Part shown: piece after piece, positions 38,978-48,636 of the stretch
Position numbering within the stretch: the first letter of the stretch is position 1
Layout of the letters: each line of letters begins with the position of its first letter
Notes under the pieces: generated by a model
Databases searched by the model: none
Seen by the model: the letters and a program-made list of their open reading frames with translations, nothing else
What the model was told of the DNA's origin: nothing
Assembly (NCBI RefSeq): GCF_014193585.1
Contig: NZ_BLXY01000006.1
Coordinates: forward strand, 124,001 to 188,000
Length of the DNA stretch: 64,000 nucleotides
Direction of reading: 5' to 3'
Source of the DNA: Geomonas paludis
Lineage (GTDB): Bacteria; Desulfobacterota; Desulfuromonadia; Geobacterales; Geobacteraceae
Translations under genes and position numbers: made by a program

Positions 38978-40309
38978 TTAGAGAATGAACTGCGAGATGG
39001 TGTAGGCGACCACGGTGGAGACGCCGACGCCGATCAGGCCGGGGATCATGAAGCTGTGGTTCAGAAGATACTTGCCGATGCGGGTGGTGCCGGTACGGTC
39101 CATGTTGATGGCGGCCAGGTCGCTCGGGTAGAAGGCGAAGAAGAAGTAGGCGTAGCTTGCCGGCATGAGCCCGAGCAGCAGCGGGATGGGAAGACCCAGC
39201 GCCAAGCCCAGCGGCAGCGTGATGGCGAGGGTCGCGGCCTGGCTTTTCACGAAGGCTGAGATGCAGAAGGTGGCGATAGCGAAGGTCCAGGGAGCCATCT
39301 TGACCATGATGCCGATGTTGTCCACCAGGTACTTCTTGTTGGCGCTGATGAAGGTATCGCTCATCCAGGCGATGCCGAAGATGGATACGACTGCGATCAT
39401 GCCGGCAATGAAGACGCTCGAGTTGGCGATGTCCTTGGCCTTGACCTTGGCGGCGAAGAGGATGAAGGCGCCGTAGGCGAGCATGATGAACTGCACCACG
39501 GTGGTCATCGGGACCGGCTTCTTGTCGGCTGCCAGCGGGAGCAGCCACGGGCAGCTTGCCATCAGGATGATGGTGCCGACGCCGGCGAAGAAGAGCGCTA
39601 CGGAAAGCTTGGCTACGGTGGAGATCTTCTTGTCCAAGGTGGTGACGTCGGCATCGAGCCCTTTGCGGAATTCGGGATCCTGCAGGCGCCCCTGGAATTC
39701 GGGGTCCTTTTCGAGATCGAGACCGCGGTTGAAGCTCCAGGCTGCGGCGGCGAGCACGCCGATGACGCCGGCAGGCATGGTGACGGAGATGATGTCGATC
39801 AGGGTCACCGGGTGACCGGCCTTGGCGGCGAAGCCCAGGAAGAAGGTGACCGCGGCGGCCACCGGGCTCGCCGTAATCCCCATCTGCGAGGCGACGCTCG
39901 AAATCGCCATGGGGCGCTCAGGACGGATCTTGGTCTTGATGGCCACGTCCGAGATGACCGGCAGCAGCGCGTACACGGCGTGGCCGGTGCCGCAGCAGAC
40001 GGTCAGGAAGAAGGTACAGAGCGGCGCCAGGATGGTGACGTACTTGGGGTGGGCGCGCAAAAGCTTCTCGGTCAGCTGCACCAGGTAATCGAGGCCGCCC
40101 GCCACCTGCAGGGTTGCCGACGCCGTGACCACCGCCAGGATGATCAGCATTACGGCAATGGGGGGCTCGGAGGGGGCACTGCGGAAACCGAGCACCAGCA
40201 CCGAAACGCCGAGGCCGCCGATGAGGCCGAGCGCCACGCCGCCTTTGCGGATACCTATGAGGACCGCGCCGAGTACCAGTATGAATTGGATCCAGAACAT
40301 CGCTGCCAT
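38978..40309 (-). CDS. dcuB: Anaerobic C4-dicarboxylate (fumarate/succinate) exchanger of the DcuA/DcuB family
   Basis: A 443-residue inner-membrane carrier, the usual Dcu length. DcuB-type carriers exchange fumarate for succinate and let Geobacter use fumarate as electron acceptor. Conserved parts: ATLQVAGGLDYLVQLTEKLL, LCTFFLTVCCGTGHAVYALL, RPERPMAISSVASQMGITAS, SPVAAAV and FFAFYPSDLAAINMDRTGTT. The hydropathy shows about ten helices. It is transcribed from a sigma-54 promoter, downstream of a matching response regulator and kinase. Confidence 0.93.
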   Translation of the reverse strand: MAAMFWIQFILVLGAVLIGIRKGGVALGLIGGLGVSVLVLGFRSAPSEPPIAVMLIILAVVTASATLQVAGGLDYLVQLTEKLLRAHPKYVTILAPLCTFFLTVCCGTGHAVYALLPVISDVAIKTKIRPERPMAISSVASQMGITASPVAAAVTFFLGFAAKAGHPVTLIDIISVTMPAGVIGVLAAAAWSFNRGLDLEKDPEFQGRLQDPEFRKGLDADVTTLDKKISTVAKLSVALFFAGVGTIILMASCPWLLPLAADKKPVPMTTVVQFIMLAYGAFILFAAKVKAKDIANSSVFIAGMIAVVSIFGIAWMSDTFISANKKYLVDNIGIMVKMAPWTFAIATFCISAFVKSQAATLAITLPLGLALGLPIPLLLGLMPASYAYFFFAFYPSDLAAINMDRTGTTRIGKYLLNHSFMIPGLIGVGVSTVVAYTISQFIL

Positions 40310-40384
40310 GACAACCTCCTATGTTGCTCTTGGTTAGCTTTGGCGAGGACAGGCCGCCTCGCGTCGTTATCTAACCTTGCTAGA

Positions 40385-40399
40385 GCAGGCTTGATGCCA
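40385..40399 (-). promoter_or_regulatory. Sigma-54 promoter of dcuB
   Basis: On the minus strand TGGCAT-CAAGC-CTGC, with the invariant GG and GC at the exact -24/-12 spacing. The predicted start site is near 40374, giving a 64-base leader before dcuB. Confidence 0.8.
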
Positions 40400-40474
40400 G
40401 GATCCGCAATTTCGCATAAGACGTTGGAATTACATCAGAGAACGTCACCAAAGCCGCAACCGCAAATAAAAAAT

Positions 40475-40583
40475 GCCATAACCTTTGGCTATGGCATCGA
40501 ATCTCTACAGCAGCAAACACCCATGAAATCAGCGAGTTAGTGGCGGATATAACGCGAGGTTATCATTATAACCGAAGGTTATG
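40475..40583. promoter_or_regulatory. Enhancer-like inverted repeats upstream of dcuB
   Basis: Three symmetric elements share the half site GGTTAT or a relative. They are GCCATA-N9-TATGGC at 40475-40495, ATAAC-N5-GTTAT at 40549-40563 and GGTTAT-CATT-ATAACC at 40558-40573. A single half (GGTTATG) follows at 40578-40584. They lie about 80-185 bases upstream of the -24 element, the usual place for sites of a sigma-54 activator, here the DctD-like protein encoded next door. Confidence 0.65.
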
Positions 40584-40599
40584 CCTCTTCATGAGACGG

Positions 40600-40644
40600 A
40601 AAAACCACCTCCCCAGGAGGAGGGGGGAGGCAGGGAGGGGGTAA
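40600..40644. repeat. G-rich fragment of the CCCTCTCCC-type repeat
   Basis: CCACCTCCCCAGGAGGAGGGG near 40605-40625 followed by GGCAGGGAGGGGG. A degenerate copy of the dispersed family at the 3' end of the response regulator gene. Confidence 0.5.
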
Positions 40645-40648
40645 GCCT

Positions 40649-42064
40649 TCAGGAGTGCATCATCTTGAGCCGCTTGCTAAGCGCGGGCTGGGAAATGCCC
40701 AGCAGCCGCGCCGCCAGGGTCTGGTTGCCGTTGGCGCGCGCCAGCGCCTCCTGGACCAGGAATGCGGCTGCGTCGCTGAAGGTGGGAAGCTCGTCGAAGC
40801 CGCTGAACGGGTTCTGTCTCGGGGGGGCCGCGGTGGTGGGACCCGCCTCGGCCTGGGCCGACTCGACCGTCTTGACGAAGCTGTCCATGGAGAGCATCCG
40901 GTCGCGGTGCACGCTGACCGCGTCGAAGACCATCGCTTTCAGTTCCCTGACGTTGCCGGGGAAGCTGTAGGTGGAGAGGAACTGCGCCAGCCCCTTGGGG
41001 GGCGTCGGCTTCTTCTTGCCGAGCGCCTCGGCCGCCTCGGCCAGGAAGTGATCCAGGAGCAGCGGGATGTCGCCGCGCCGCTCCCTGAGAGCGGGAATCT
41101 GCACCCGGTGCGTACGCAGGCGGTAGTACAGGTCGCGGCGGAACTTCCCCTCCCCTTCCTTGGCGGAAAGGTTCTGGTGCGTCGCCACGATGATGCGCGC
41201 CTTGAGACGCTTGGGGAGGTCGCACCCCAGCGGATAGTACTCGCGCTCCTGCAGAAGCCGCAACAGCTTCACCTGTGACGGGATGCTCAGGTCGCCGATC
41301 TCGTCCAGGAAGAGCGTCCCGTCGCTTGCCTCCTCCACCATGCCGCGGCGCGCCTGGTCCGCGCCGGTATAGGCGCCGCGCACGTGCCCGAACAGGGTGT
41401 CGGCGAAGACGGTATCGTCCAAACCCGCCACGTTCACCGTGACCAGCTTGCCGCGGCAGCCGCTCAGCCGGTGCACGGCTTGGGCGATCAGCTCCTTCCC
41501 TACCCCGCTCTCCCCGGTGATCAAGAGCGGCTGCGGACTCTTGGCCACCGCCTCGATATACGCGAAGACGTCCAGCATGCTGCGGTCGCCGGTGACGATG
41601 GCGGAGAACGCCTCCGGGTGCGACAGCTCGCGCGAGATCAGGCGGCTGGACACCTCCTGGAACTCGCTTCTCATCTCCACCATGCGGATCGCCCGCAGCA
41701 CGCTGCCGACGATGCGCTCCTCCTCGTCGGTCTTGACGCAGTAGTCGAAGGCGCCCAGGCGCATGCAGCGCACCGCGGTCTCCAGCTGGTTCAGCCCGCT
41801 CAGGATGATCACCGCCGTGTCGGGGTAGCGTTCCGCGATCTGGGCCAGCACCTCCTCGCCGGAAAGGTGCGGCATGGTGAGGTCGAGCATGACCAGTCCG
41901 ATGCGCTTCTCTTCCAGTATCGAGAGCACCTGGCGGCTGTCGCTGCAGGTGGTGATATTGTTGATCCCCCCGGCGGTCTCCAGGGTGAGGGTCAGGGAAC
42001 CGAGCCAATCGGGTTCGTCATCGACCAATAGGACGCCGAAATCGGGGTAGAGGGTCTCGGTCAC
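40649..42064 (-). CDS. Sigma-54-dependent response regulator (DctD/NtrC type)
   Basis: A 471-residue transcription activator. Residues 8-125 are a receiver domain (VLLVDDEPDW; phospho-acceptor Asp61 in LVMLDLTMPHLSG). Residues 155-385 are an AAA+ sigma-54 interaction domain with Walker A (ITGESGVGKELIAQAV), GAYTGA (a variant of the GAFTGA sigma-54 contact), and the DEIGDLSIPSQVKLLR Walker B region. The last 40 residues are a Fis-type helix-turn-helix (NQTLAARLLGISQPALSKRL). The GTG start at 42064 overlaps the kinase stop (GTGA), so the pair is coupled. It lies directly upstream of dcuB. Confidence 0.93.
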   Translation of the reverse strand: MTETLYPDFGVLLVDDEPDWLGSLTLTLETAGGINNITTCSDSRQVLSILEEKRIGLVMLDLTMPHLSGEEVLAQIAERYPDTAVIILSGLNQLETAVRCMRLGAFDYCVKTDEEERIVGSVLRAIRMVEMRSEFQEVSSRLISRELSHPEAFSAIVTGDRSMLDVFAYIEAVAKSPQPLLITGESGVGKELIAQAVHRLSGCRGKLVTVNVAGLDDTVFADTLFGHVRGAYTGADQARRGMVEEASDGTLFLDEIGDLSIPSQVKLLRLLQEREYYPLGCDLPKRLKARIIVATHQNLSAKEGEGKFRRDLYYRLRTHRVQIPALRERRGDIPLLLDHFLAEAAEALGKKKPTPPKGLAQFLSTYSFPGNVRELKAMVFDAVSVHRDRMLSMDSFVKTVESAQAEAGPTTAAPPRQNPFSGFDELPTFSDAAAFLVQEALARANGNQTLAARLLGISQPALSKRLKMMHS

Positions 42065-43872
42065 GCGTCAACCTCCTTGTGATGGGCGGGCAGGGTCAGG
42101 GTAACCGTGGTGCCGCTGCCGTCGGATTGAAACTCCAGGGTGCCCCCATGCTCCTTGACGATGCCGGCGGAGACGGAAAGCCCGAGGCCGGTGCCGCCCT
42201 GGTCCTGCTTGGTGGTGAAAAAGGGGTCGGTCAGGCGGGAGAGATGCTCGGGGGCGATGCCGGTCCCCTCGTCGCGCAGCCTGAGCACCACCGAATCCCG
42301 AAAGACGTCGTGCCAGGTAACCAGCTCGATGCCCCGTTCCGGGTCGGGGAGCGCCTGGCAGGCGTTCAGGATCAGGTTGACCAGTACCTGTTCGATGCGC
42401 TGCCGGCTGCCGCGCACCCGGGGCAGCCCCTTGCGGTAGCCGACGCTGAAGTTGCGGGTCGCCTTGCGGATGGTCGGCTCCACCAGCCGCACCGCCGCCT
42501 GGGCCGCGGTGTTCAGGTCGATGACGTCATTGCCGCTGGTGGTGTCCTGGCGGGCGAAATCCTTCAGGTCGTCCACGATCCTCTTGATGCGCTTGCCGGC
42601 GTCCTGGATCTTCGCCAGCGACTTGGGCACCTCCTGGCGCATCCTGGAATACGGCAGCCCGCCGCAGGTGAAGTCGCCGTTTTCCTCGTAGTAGCGCTCC
42701 AGGATCTTGGTGGCGTCGGTGTGGAAGCGCTTCAGGATGGGCGCCTCCAGCAGGATGATTCCGGTCGGGTTGTTGATCTCGTGCGCCACGCCGGAGACCA
42801 GCACGCCCAGCGCCGCCATCTTGTCCGCCTGCACCAGTTGCTGCTGGTTCAGCCGCAGTTCCTCCTCGACCTGGCGCCGTTCCGCGATCTCCCGGGTCAG
42901 GTCCGCGGTTCTCAGGGCCACCTGCCGGTGCAGGGTACGCGACCAGAGGGCGAAGATACTCAATAGGAGGAAGAGCGGCACCACCACCACCGCGGCGTAC
43001 TTGACGATGGTCCACCAGTCGATGGGCGTGGTGTCCACCACCCCGAGCCACTTGTTGTGAATGGCGTCGTACTGCCCGGTCTTCTTGAGGATGGCGAGCC
43101 CTTCGTTGAAGCGCGACAGGAGCTCGACGTTCCCCTTGTCTACCGCGTAGCAGTAGCGCTGGGTGGCGACGTTGCGCACCACCGGCACCAGGTTGCTGAG
43201 CTTCAGCTCCCGGATCATGTACATGCCGGGGACGATGGCCACCACGGCGTATTCGACCTTGCCCGAGGCGACCAGCCGCAGGGCATCGGCAGGGGTGTCG
43301 GTCAGGGTGAGTCTCCCCCCCAGCCCCTGCTTGATCAGGTAGTCGTGCATGATGCCGCCGCGATGCACCGCGACCGTCTTCCCCTTGAGCTCTTCCAGGG
43401 AGTTGACCGAGGGGTTGTCCTTGCGGCCGAAGATGGCGTGGTTAACCACGGCATGAGGCACGGAGAAGTCGACCTCGCCGGCGCGCTCGGTGGAGTAGGA
43501 CATCCCCTGCAGCACGTCCACCCGCCCCGACTGGAGCGCGTCGCGCATCTGCGACCAGTTCCCCAGGCGGAACTCCACCTTCATCCCCATGACCTCGGCG
43601 ATGGCGCGGGTCAGGTCGACGTTGTAGCCGGCGGGCTGGCCGGAGCGATCGATGAACTCGTAGGGGGGATAGTCACGGTCGCCGCCGACCACGACGGTGC
43701 GGGGCTGGACGGCACCGGCCGCACCGGCTGCCAGTGGTGCAGAGGGAGCGGCAAGAAGACAGAGGGCGAACAGGGTGAAAAAGGCGAGGAGGAGGCGCCC
43801 CCTCCCCTGCCAGGGGAGGAGCTGCGCTGGTCCGGTGTGCATGCGGCTGGTCCGAAGCGGACGGCGTTCCAT
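42061..43872 (-). CDS. Sensor histidine kinase with periplasmic family-3 solute-binding domain
   Basis: A 603-residue membrane kinase. Residues 25-55 are a signal sequence. Residues 57-282 form a bacterial extracellular solute-binding (SBP family 3) domain (VVVGGDRDYPPYEFIDRSGQ, then RVDVLQGMSYSTERAGEVDF), which binds a small ligand directly. A transmembrane helix lies near 291-312, followed by a coiled coil. The phospho-acceptor His364 is in SGVAHEINNPTG and the ATPase has NLILNACQALPD and GGTGLGLSVSAGI. Its partner is the sigma-54 regulator it overlaps. The ligand could be a dicarboxylate or an amino acid. The start at 43872 lacks a good ribosome site and abuts the GTPase stop. Confidence 0.92.
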   Translation of the reverse strand: MERRPLRTSRMHTGPAQLLPWQGRGRLLLAFFTLFALCLLAAPSAPLAAGAAGAVQPRTVVVGGDRDYPPYEFIDRSGQPAGYNVDLTRAIAEVMGMKVEFRLGNWSQMRDALQSGRVDVLQGMSYSTERAGEVDFSVPHAVVNHAIFGRKDNPSVNSLEELKGKTVAVHRGGIMHDYLIKQGLGGRLTLTDTPADALRLVASGKVEYAVVAIVPGMYMIRELKLSNLVPVVRNVATQRYCYAVDKGNVELLSRFNEGLAILKKTGQYDAIHNKWLGVVDTTPIDWWTIVKYAAVVVVPLFLLLSIFALWSRTLHRQVALRTADLTREIAERRQVEEELRLNQQQLVQADKMAALGVLVSGVAHEINNPTGIILLEAPILKRFHTDATKILERYYEENGDFTCGGLPYSRMRQEVPKSLAKIQDAGKRIKRIVDDLKDFARQDTTSGNDVIDLNTAAQAAVRLVEPTIRKATRNFSVGYRKGLPRVRGSRQRIEQVLVNLILNACQALPDPERGIELVTWHDVFRDSVVLRLRDEGTGIAPEHLSRLTDPFFTTKQDQGGTGLGLSVSAGIVKEHGGTLEFQSDGSGTTVTLTLPAHHKEVDA

Positions 43873-43876
43873 GGTC

Positions 43877-44791
43877 TTAATCCGGCATTATCGGTGCCTG
43901 TTGGTGCTGCTCGCCTACCTCGATGCCCGCGAAACGGAGCAGTTCCGCCTCGACATCCTCCGGGGTCCCGGGCTCCTCGAAGCTGATGCGCCCCGCCTTG
44001 CCCGCGCGCAGCTCGCGCAGGAAGGTTTCGGCCGCGCGGTGCACGTCGACCACGCCGCCGCTCATGATGCAGCCGAGGCAGCGTCCCACCGCCTCGACCA
44101 CCTCGTACGGGGTCTCCGGAAGCTCGGCCAGCTTGTAGCGCTCCTTCAGGAGGTCCGGGTAGCGACGCATCATGTAGGCGGCGGCGAAGACCCCGACGTT
44201 GGTGTAGTCGAGCGCGTTGGCGCCGATGGCGCCGCTGGCGGCCAAGCGGTAGGCGCCCCCCTGGTCGTCCATGGCGGGCCACAGGAGACCGGGGGTGTCG
44301 AAGATGAGGATGCCGTTGTTGAGCGGGATCTGCTGCGGGCGCATGGTCACCGCCGGGCGGTCCCCCACCTTGGCGATGCTTCTCCCCGCCAGCGTGTTGA
44401 TCAGCGTCGACTTGCCCACGTTGGGGATGCCCACCACCATGGTTCGGATCGGGTAGCCGGGGTTGCCGCGCTGCGGCACCAGCTGCTTGCACAGCTTCAC
44501 CAGGCTCTTCACCTCTGGGATGTTCTTCGCCACCAGCGGCAGCGCGCGCACGCCCGAGTTCTTCTGGAAGTGCTGCACCCAGGCCCTGGTCGCGGCCGGG
44601 TCGGCTATATCGTTTTTGTTCAGCACCTTGATGCAGGGCTTGTTCCGGCGTACCTGCTCCAGCAGGTGATTGGAGCTGGAGTACGGGAGGCGTGCATCGA
44701 GCACCTCGATGATCAGGTCGATCTTGCGGACCAGTTCCGAGATCTGTTCGAGCGCCTTGCTCATGTGGCCGGGATACCATCTAATCGTCAT
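43877..44791 (-). CDS. Ribosome biogenesis GTPase YlqF/RbgA-like (circularly permuted)
   Basis: A 304-residue GTPase of the YlqF/YawG family, involved in late assembly of the 50S subunit. The G motifs are circularly permuted, as expected: G4 (VLNKNDIAD) comes first, then G1 (GIPNVGKSTLINTLAG), then G3 (IFDTPGLLWPAM). The N-terminal MTIRWYPGHMSKALEQI is the family signature. ATG at 44791 with GGAAGAG upstream. The kinase gene follows five bases after its stop, so read-through into the two-component genes is possible. Confidence 0.92.
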   Translation of the reverse strand: MTIRWYPGHMSKALEQISELVRKIDLIIEVLDARLPYSSSNHLLEQVRRNKPCIKVLNKNDIADPAATRAWVQHFQKNSGVRALPLVAKNIPEVKSLVKLCKQLVPQRGNPGYPIRTMVVGIPNVGKSTLINTLAGRSIAKVGDRPAVTMRPQQIPLNNGILIFDTPGLLWPAMDDQGGAYRLAASGAIGANALDYTNVGVFAAAYMMRRYPDLLKERYKLAELPETPYEVVEAVGRCLGCIMSGGVVDVHRAAETFLRELRAGKAGRISFEEPGTPEDVEAELLRFAGIEVGEQHQQAPIMPD

Positions 44792-44926
44792 CTACTCTTC
44801 CTTGATACTGCCAAAATCAGACACAAGGGGACACCATAGCACAGGTGCCGCTCAAAATGCCACACCGGTTCGGCTGCCGCCCCCTCTCATGTGTAGCGCA
44901 GGCCTCAAGCATTAATATTAACCCGA

Positions 44927-44955
44927 TTGACTCAGGTTGCCAGCGAGGCTAGCAT
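44927..44955 (+). promoter_or_regulatory. Predicted sigma-70 promoter of the ferritin-like gene
   Basis: TTGACT at 44927-44932, a 17-base spacer and TAGCAT at 44950-44955. The predicted start site is near 44962, 74 bases before the gene. Confidence 0.55.
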
Positions 44956-45035
44956 TGCAAATGTTAAAAATTACACACCTTTGGAAAGGAGCAGGTTTAC
45001 CGGCGGCGGGAAGGGCCGCGGCAGGAGAACGAGCG

Positions 45036-45590
45036 ATGAGAGAGCTACTGGCAGAAGCGATCAGGCTGGCGGTGAACATGGAGAGAAACAGCGAGCGGCT
45101 GTACCGCAGGGGCGCTATGGCTGCGACCGAACTGGTGCAAAGGAGCTTCTTTGAGCGGCTGGCCCAGGAAGAGTCGCGGCACATCGAAGCCCTGCTGCAG
45201 CAGCTGTCCCAGCACGAGACGGCGGAAACGGAGATCGCGGCGATGCCGGCGCGGATCCCTGCGGCGGTGGAACCGGCAACGCCTCCAGTCAACCACCTGC
45301 ACCAGGCGCTGCTCGACAAGCGTTTCAGCATCGACCTTTACGCCACCTTTTGCCGGTGCTTCAAGGAGCCCGCCCTGTGCCGGTTCTTCGATGCCACACT
45401 GGCAGCCGCCCGCAGGGAGTTCAAGCTGATCACCGCGGAATACCTCAAGGGGGGCCGAAGCGACGTTCCCGCCTATTCCCCTCCGCGGCGCAGCCACGTG
45501 CGGGGCGAACTCCCCCACCGCATCCCCAACCCCCATTCCCAGCTCTTCTTCGCCATGCAGGATTGCGGCAGGCAGTCCCGCATCGGCTGA
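45036..45590 (+). CDS. Ferritin-like (rubrerythrin-related) helical protein
   Basis: A 184-residue protein resembling the ferritin-like diiron four-helix bundle. The start at 45036 (MRELLAEAIRLAVNMERNSE) is chosen for AGGAG eight bases upstream; the frame is open to 44937. Glu and His residues spaced as in ExxH motifs occur (NMERNSERLYRR, AQEESRHIEALLQQL) in the first helix pair. A second helix pair follows (SIDLYATFCRCF, then FFDATLAAARREFKLITAEY), but with fewer metal ligands, so the diiron site may be incomplete. The tail after residue 150 is Pro/Arg-rich. It may bind iron or protect against peroxide; this is inference. Confidence 0.72.
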   Translation: MRELLAEAIRLAVNMERNSERLYRRGAMAATELVQRSFFERLAQEESRHIEALLQQLSQHETAETEIAAMPARIPAAVEPATPPVNHLHQALLDKRFSIDLYATFCRCFKEPALCRFFDATLAAARREFKLITAEYLKGGRSDVPAYSPPRRSHVRGELPHRIPNPHSQLFFAMQDCGRQSRIG

Positions 45591-46010
45591 TTGCCGAGGC
45601 TGCCTCTCAGCCGGCAAAGGGGGACAGGCACCTGCGGAGCCAGTCCCCTGACAGTCCCCTGACAGTCCCCTGACAGTCCCCTGACAGTCCCCTCTCAGGC
45701 TGCCTCGGGCGCAAGCTCGGGCAGCCTGTCTCGTTGCTGCCATCTGCTTCCCCTCCCCAATCGGGACCTCTGAACATCTCTGCTGCTGCGTCTGCCCAGG
45801 CAGCGCCTCCGGTTGCGGCGCCTTTAACCGGCGTGACGCGGCGGTAACCAAGCCCTCAACCGTTTCTTCGATTTCCTGCCAGGACAGGCATCGCCGCCGA
45901 TGAGCAAACATGGTAAAGTAAAACCTTTCGCGCCGGCAACCCGCGCCGCGGCCCGGGCTTTACCAGCCAGCCGCAGCTCGTGGCCACCACCATAAGACGG
46001 AGATGACACC
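45591..46010. repeat. 420-base gap with a palindrome and an 11-bp tandem array
   Basis: Contains the GGGGACAGGCACCTGCGGAG element at 45620-45648. This runs directly into five tandem copies of CAGTCCCCTGA (45641-45693, last copy truncated). The array is built from the right arm of the palindrome. From 45694 to 46010 no gene is seen; the promoter of the YyaL-like gene must lie here. Confidence 0.9.
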
Positions 46011-48236
46011 ATGTCCACTCTCGCCGATCACTACCAGCCGCTCCCGGGCACCGAAGGGATGCCTGCGCCTCCCATCGAACAGTACGAACAGCTCCGCCAG
46101 CGCCGCGGCTACGCGTACCGGCCGCGCACGCGGCACCTGCTCCCGGAGGGATGGGCCAGGTACACCAACCGCCTGTTCCTGGAGACCAGCCCGTACCTGC
46201 TGCAGCACGCCCACAACCCGGTGAACTGGTTCCCCTGGGGCGAGGAGGCCTTCGAGCTGGCACGACAGCTGGACCGGCCGGTGCTGATCAGCATAGGTTA
46301 TGCGACCTGCCACTGGTGCCACGTGATGGAGGAGCAGTCCTTCGAGGACGAGGCCATCGCGGAGTTCATGAACCGGCACTACATCGCCATCAAGGTGGAC
46401 CGCGAGGAGCGTCCGGACGTGGACTCTGTCTACATGACCGCGCTGCACGCCATGGGGCTCCAGGGGGGCTGGCCCCTCAACGTCTTCGTCGCGCCGGACC
46501 GGAAACCCTTCTACGGCGGCACCTACTTCCCCCCCAACGACCATCCAGGCGGGCTCGGCTTTCTGTCGCTGCTCATGCGCATCAGGGAAAGCTACGTCGC
46601 CGCACCGGACCGGATCAGCCGCGCCGGGGTACAACTGACCGAGGCGATCCGCACCATGCTGGCGCCGACCGAGGGCGAGGAGTCCTGGCGCGAGGTCTCC
46701 CTGGAGCAGGCGGTAAGGCTGTACCGCGACCGCTTCGACGACAGGAACGGAGGCCTCGTGGGCGCACCGAAATTCCCCAGTTCCCTGCCGCTCCCGCTGT
46801 TGCTGCGCCGCTACCAGATGAGCGGCGACCGGCAACTGCTCGCCATGGCCGAACTGACCCTGCAGCAGATGGCCGCCGGCGGCATCTACGACCAGGCCGG
46901 GGGCGGCTTCCACCGTTACGCCACCGACACGGCGTGGCAGATCCCGCACTTCGAGAAGATGCTCTACGACAACGCCCTGCTCGCGGTGACCTACCTGGAG
47001 GGCTTCCAGGCCACCGGGCGCACCGAGTTCGCCAGGGTGGCGCGCGAGATCCTGCGCTACCTGCAGCGCGACATGGAGCCCCCGGAAGGAGGATTCTTCA
47101 GCGCGACCGACGCAGACAGCCTGACCCCGGAGGGACACCGGGAGGAAGGGGTGTTTTTCACCTGGACCCCGGAGGAGTTGATCGATGCACTGGGCGAGGA
47201 CCGGGGCAACCTGGTAGCCCTTTGCTACGGCGTCACGCAAGGAGGGAACTTCGAGGGGCGCAGCATCCTGCACCGCGACCGAAGCCTCGCCGAGCTGGCG
47301 GTAGAGTTGAAACTCCCGGAACAGGAACTCGAGCTCATGCTGGCGGACTGCCGCGAGCTCCTGTACCGGGCCCGCGCCAAGAGGCCCCTTCCCTTGAGGG
47401 ACGAGAAGATCCTGGCATCGTGGAACGGCCTCGCCATCTCCGCTTTCGCCCGTGCCGGACTGGTGCTGGACAACCCGGAACTGGTCCAGGTGGCGGCAAA
47501 GGCGGCGGGATTCGTGCTGCAGCACATGATGCAGGAGGGGAGGCTGCGCCACAGCTACCAGGAGGGGAGCGCTCGGGGCGAAGGGTTCCTGGACGATTAC
47601 GCCTTCGTCATCGCCGGGCTGATCGACCTCTTCGAGGCGAGCCATGAACTGCGCTGGCTGGAGCGGTCGCTCGAGTTGTGTGCGGCAGCAGTGGAGCAGT
47701 TCGAGGATCGGGAACTGGGGGGATTCTTCATGACCGGGCCGCACCACGAGCGGCTCATCTCCCGGGAAAAGCCGGCCTATGACGGCGTGATACCGTCGGG
47801 CAATTCCGTCATGGTGATGAACCTGCTGCGCCTGAACACCCTGACCGGCGATGCCCGGCTGCTGGAGCAGGCCGATCGTGCCCTGTCCGCCTTCGCGACG
47901 CAGCTGGTAAAATCCCCCGCCGCCCTCTCCGACATGCTCCTGGCCGTCGATTATGAGCAGCAGACGCCGAAGGAGGTGGTTATCGTGGCGCCGGAAGGGA
48001 AGCCGGAACTGGCGGAGCCCTTCCTGGCTGCGTTCAGGCGGGTCTTCCTCCCGAACCGGGTGCTGGTGGTGGTATGTGAGGGAGAGGAGTTGCGGCAGGC
48101 GGCGAGGCTGATCCCGCTGGTGGAGGGGAAGGTATCGGAAGCTGACCGTGCGGTCGCGTACCTGTGCAGGAACAGGAGCTGCCAACGCCCGACCGGCGAT
48201 CGGGAAGAGTTCTACCGGCAGCTCAAGGAGGGCTAG
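46011..48236 (+). CDS. YyaL/DUF255 family protein with thioredoxin-like domain (SSP411 type)
   Basis: A 741-residue protein of the YyaL family (spermatogenesis-associated protein 20 in animals). Residues 45-210 are a thioredoxin-like domain with [18 protein letters not shown] (Cys100, Cys103), in the normal CHWCHVM form. The rest is an alpha/alpha six-barrel related to N-acylglucosamine 2-epimerases ([58 protein letters not shown]). The enzymatic role is unknown. ATG at 46011 follows a weak GGAGATG. It converges with the HIT gene, the stops overlapping by four bases. Confidence 0.9.
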   Translation: MSTLADHYQPLPGTEGMPAPPIEQYEQLRQRRGYAYRPRTRHLLPEGWARYTNRLFLETSPYLLQHAHNPVNWFPWGEEAFELARQLDRPVLISIGYATCHWCHVMEEQSFEDEAIAEFMNRHYIAIKVDREERPDVDSVYMTALHAMGLQGGWPLNVFVAPDRKPFYGGTYFPPNDHPGGLGFLSLLMRIRESYVAAPDRISRAGVQLTEAIRTMLAPTEGEESWREVSLEQAVRLYRDRFDDRNGGLVGAPKFPSSLPLPLLLRRYQMSGDRQLLAMAELTLQQMAAGGIYDQAGGGFHRYATDTAWQIPHFEKMLYDNALLAVTYLEGFQATGRTEFARVAREILRYLQRDMEPPEGGFFSATDADSLTPEGHREEGVFFTWTPEELIDALGEDRGNLVALCYGVTQGGNFEGRSILHRDRSLAELAVELKLPEQELELMLADCRELLYRARAKRPLPLRDEKILASWNGLAISAFARAGLVLDNPELVQVAAKAAGFVLQHMMQEGRLRHSYQEGSARGEGFLDDYAFVIAGLIDLFEASHELRWLERSLELCAAAVEQFEDRELGGFFMTGPHHERLISREKPAYDGVIPSGNSVMVMNLLRLNTLTGDARLLEQADRALSAFATQLVKSPAALSDMLLAVDYEQQTPKEVVIVAPEGKPELAEPFLAAFRRVFLPNRVLVVVCEGEELRQAARLIPLVEGKVSEADRAVAYLCRNRSCQRPTGDREEFYRQLKEG

Positions 48237-48631
48237 CGCTCATCCCTTTTCCAGTAGGGGGCCTTGACCGGCATGATCCAGCGCACACCGCCGCGGGGGT
48301 CCTCGGTGTCGCCGGCATAGCGCGGGATCAGGTGAATGTGCAGGTGCGGCACGGTCTGCCCGGCCGCCGCGCCATCGTTGACCCCGATATTGAACGCATC
48401 CGGCGCGTGTTGCTGCAGGAGCAGCTCTCGCATCCTGGCCACCAGGTCAAACAGGGCGGCCTGCTCCTCGGTGGTGGTCTCGAAGAAGGAGGCGACGTGC
48501 CGCTTCGGGACCACGAGGGTGTGCCCCAGGGTGACCGGAAAGCCGTCGTGGAAGGCGAACGCCAGTTCGTTTTCCAAAAGGACCTGCGCAGGATCCATCC
48601 GGCAGAAGGGACAGGTGGCTTCGGTCATCAT
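48233..48631 (-). CDS. HIT family nucleotide hydrolase/transferase
   Basis: A 132-residue histidine-triad protein. The catalytic motif is [11 protein letters not shown] (HxHxHxx, nucleophilic middle His). An N-terminal zinc-binding CPFC and the conserved [13 protein letters not shown] place it in the HinT/Fhit-like group of NMP-hydrolases. The start is either of two adjacent ATG codons. Next upstream in the same direction is a small hypothetical gene that ends five bases before it, so the two probably share a transcript. Confidence 0.92.
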   Translation of the reverse strand: MMTEATCPFCRMDPAQVLLENELAFAFHDGFPVTLGHTLVVPKRHVASFFETTTEEQAALFDLVARMRELLLQQHAPDAFNIGVNDGAAAGQTVPHLHIHLIPRYAGDTEDPRGGVRWIMPVKAPYWKRDER

Positions 48632-48636
48632 CGTCT

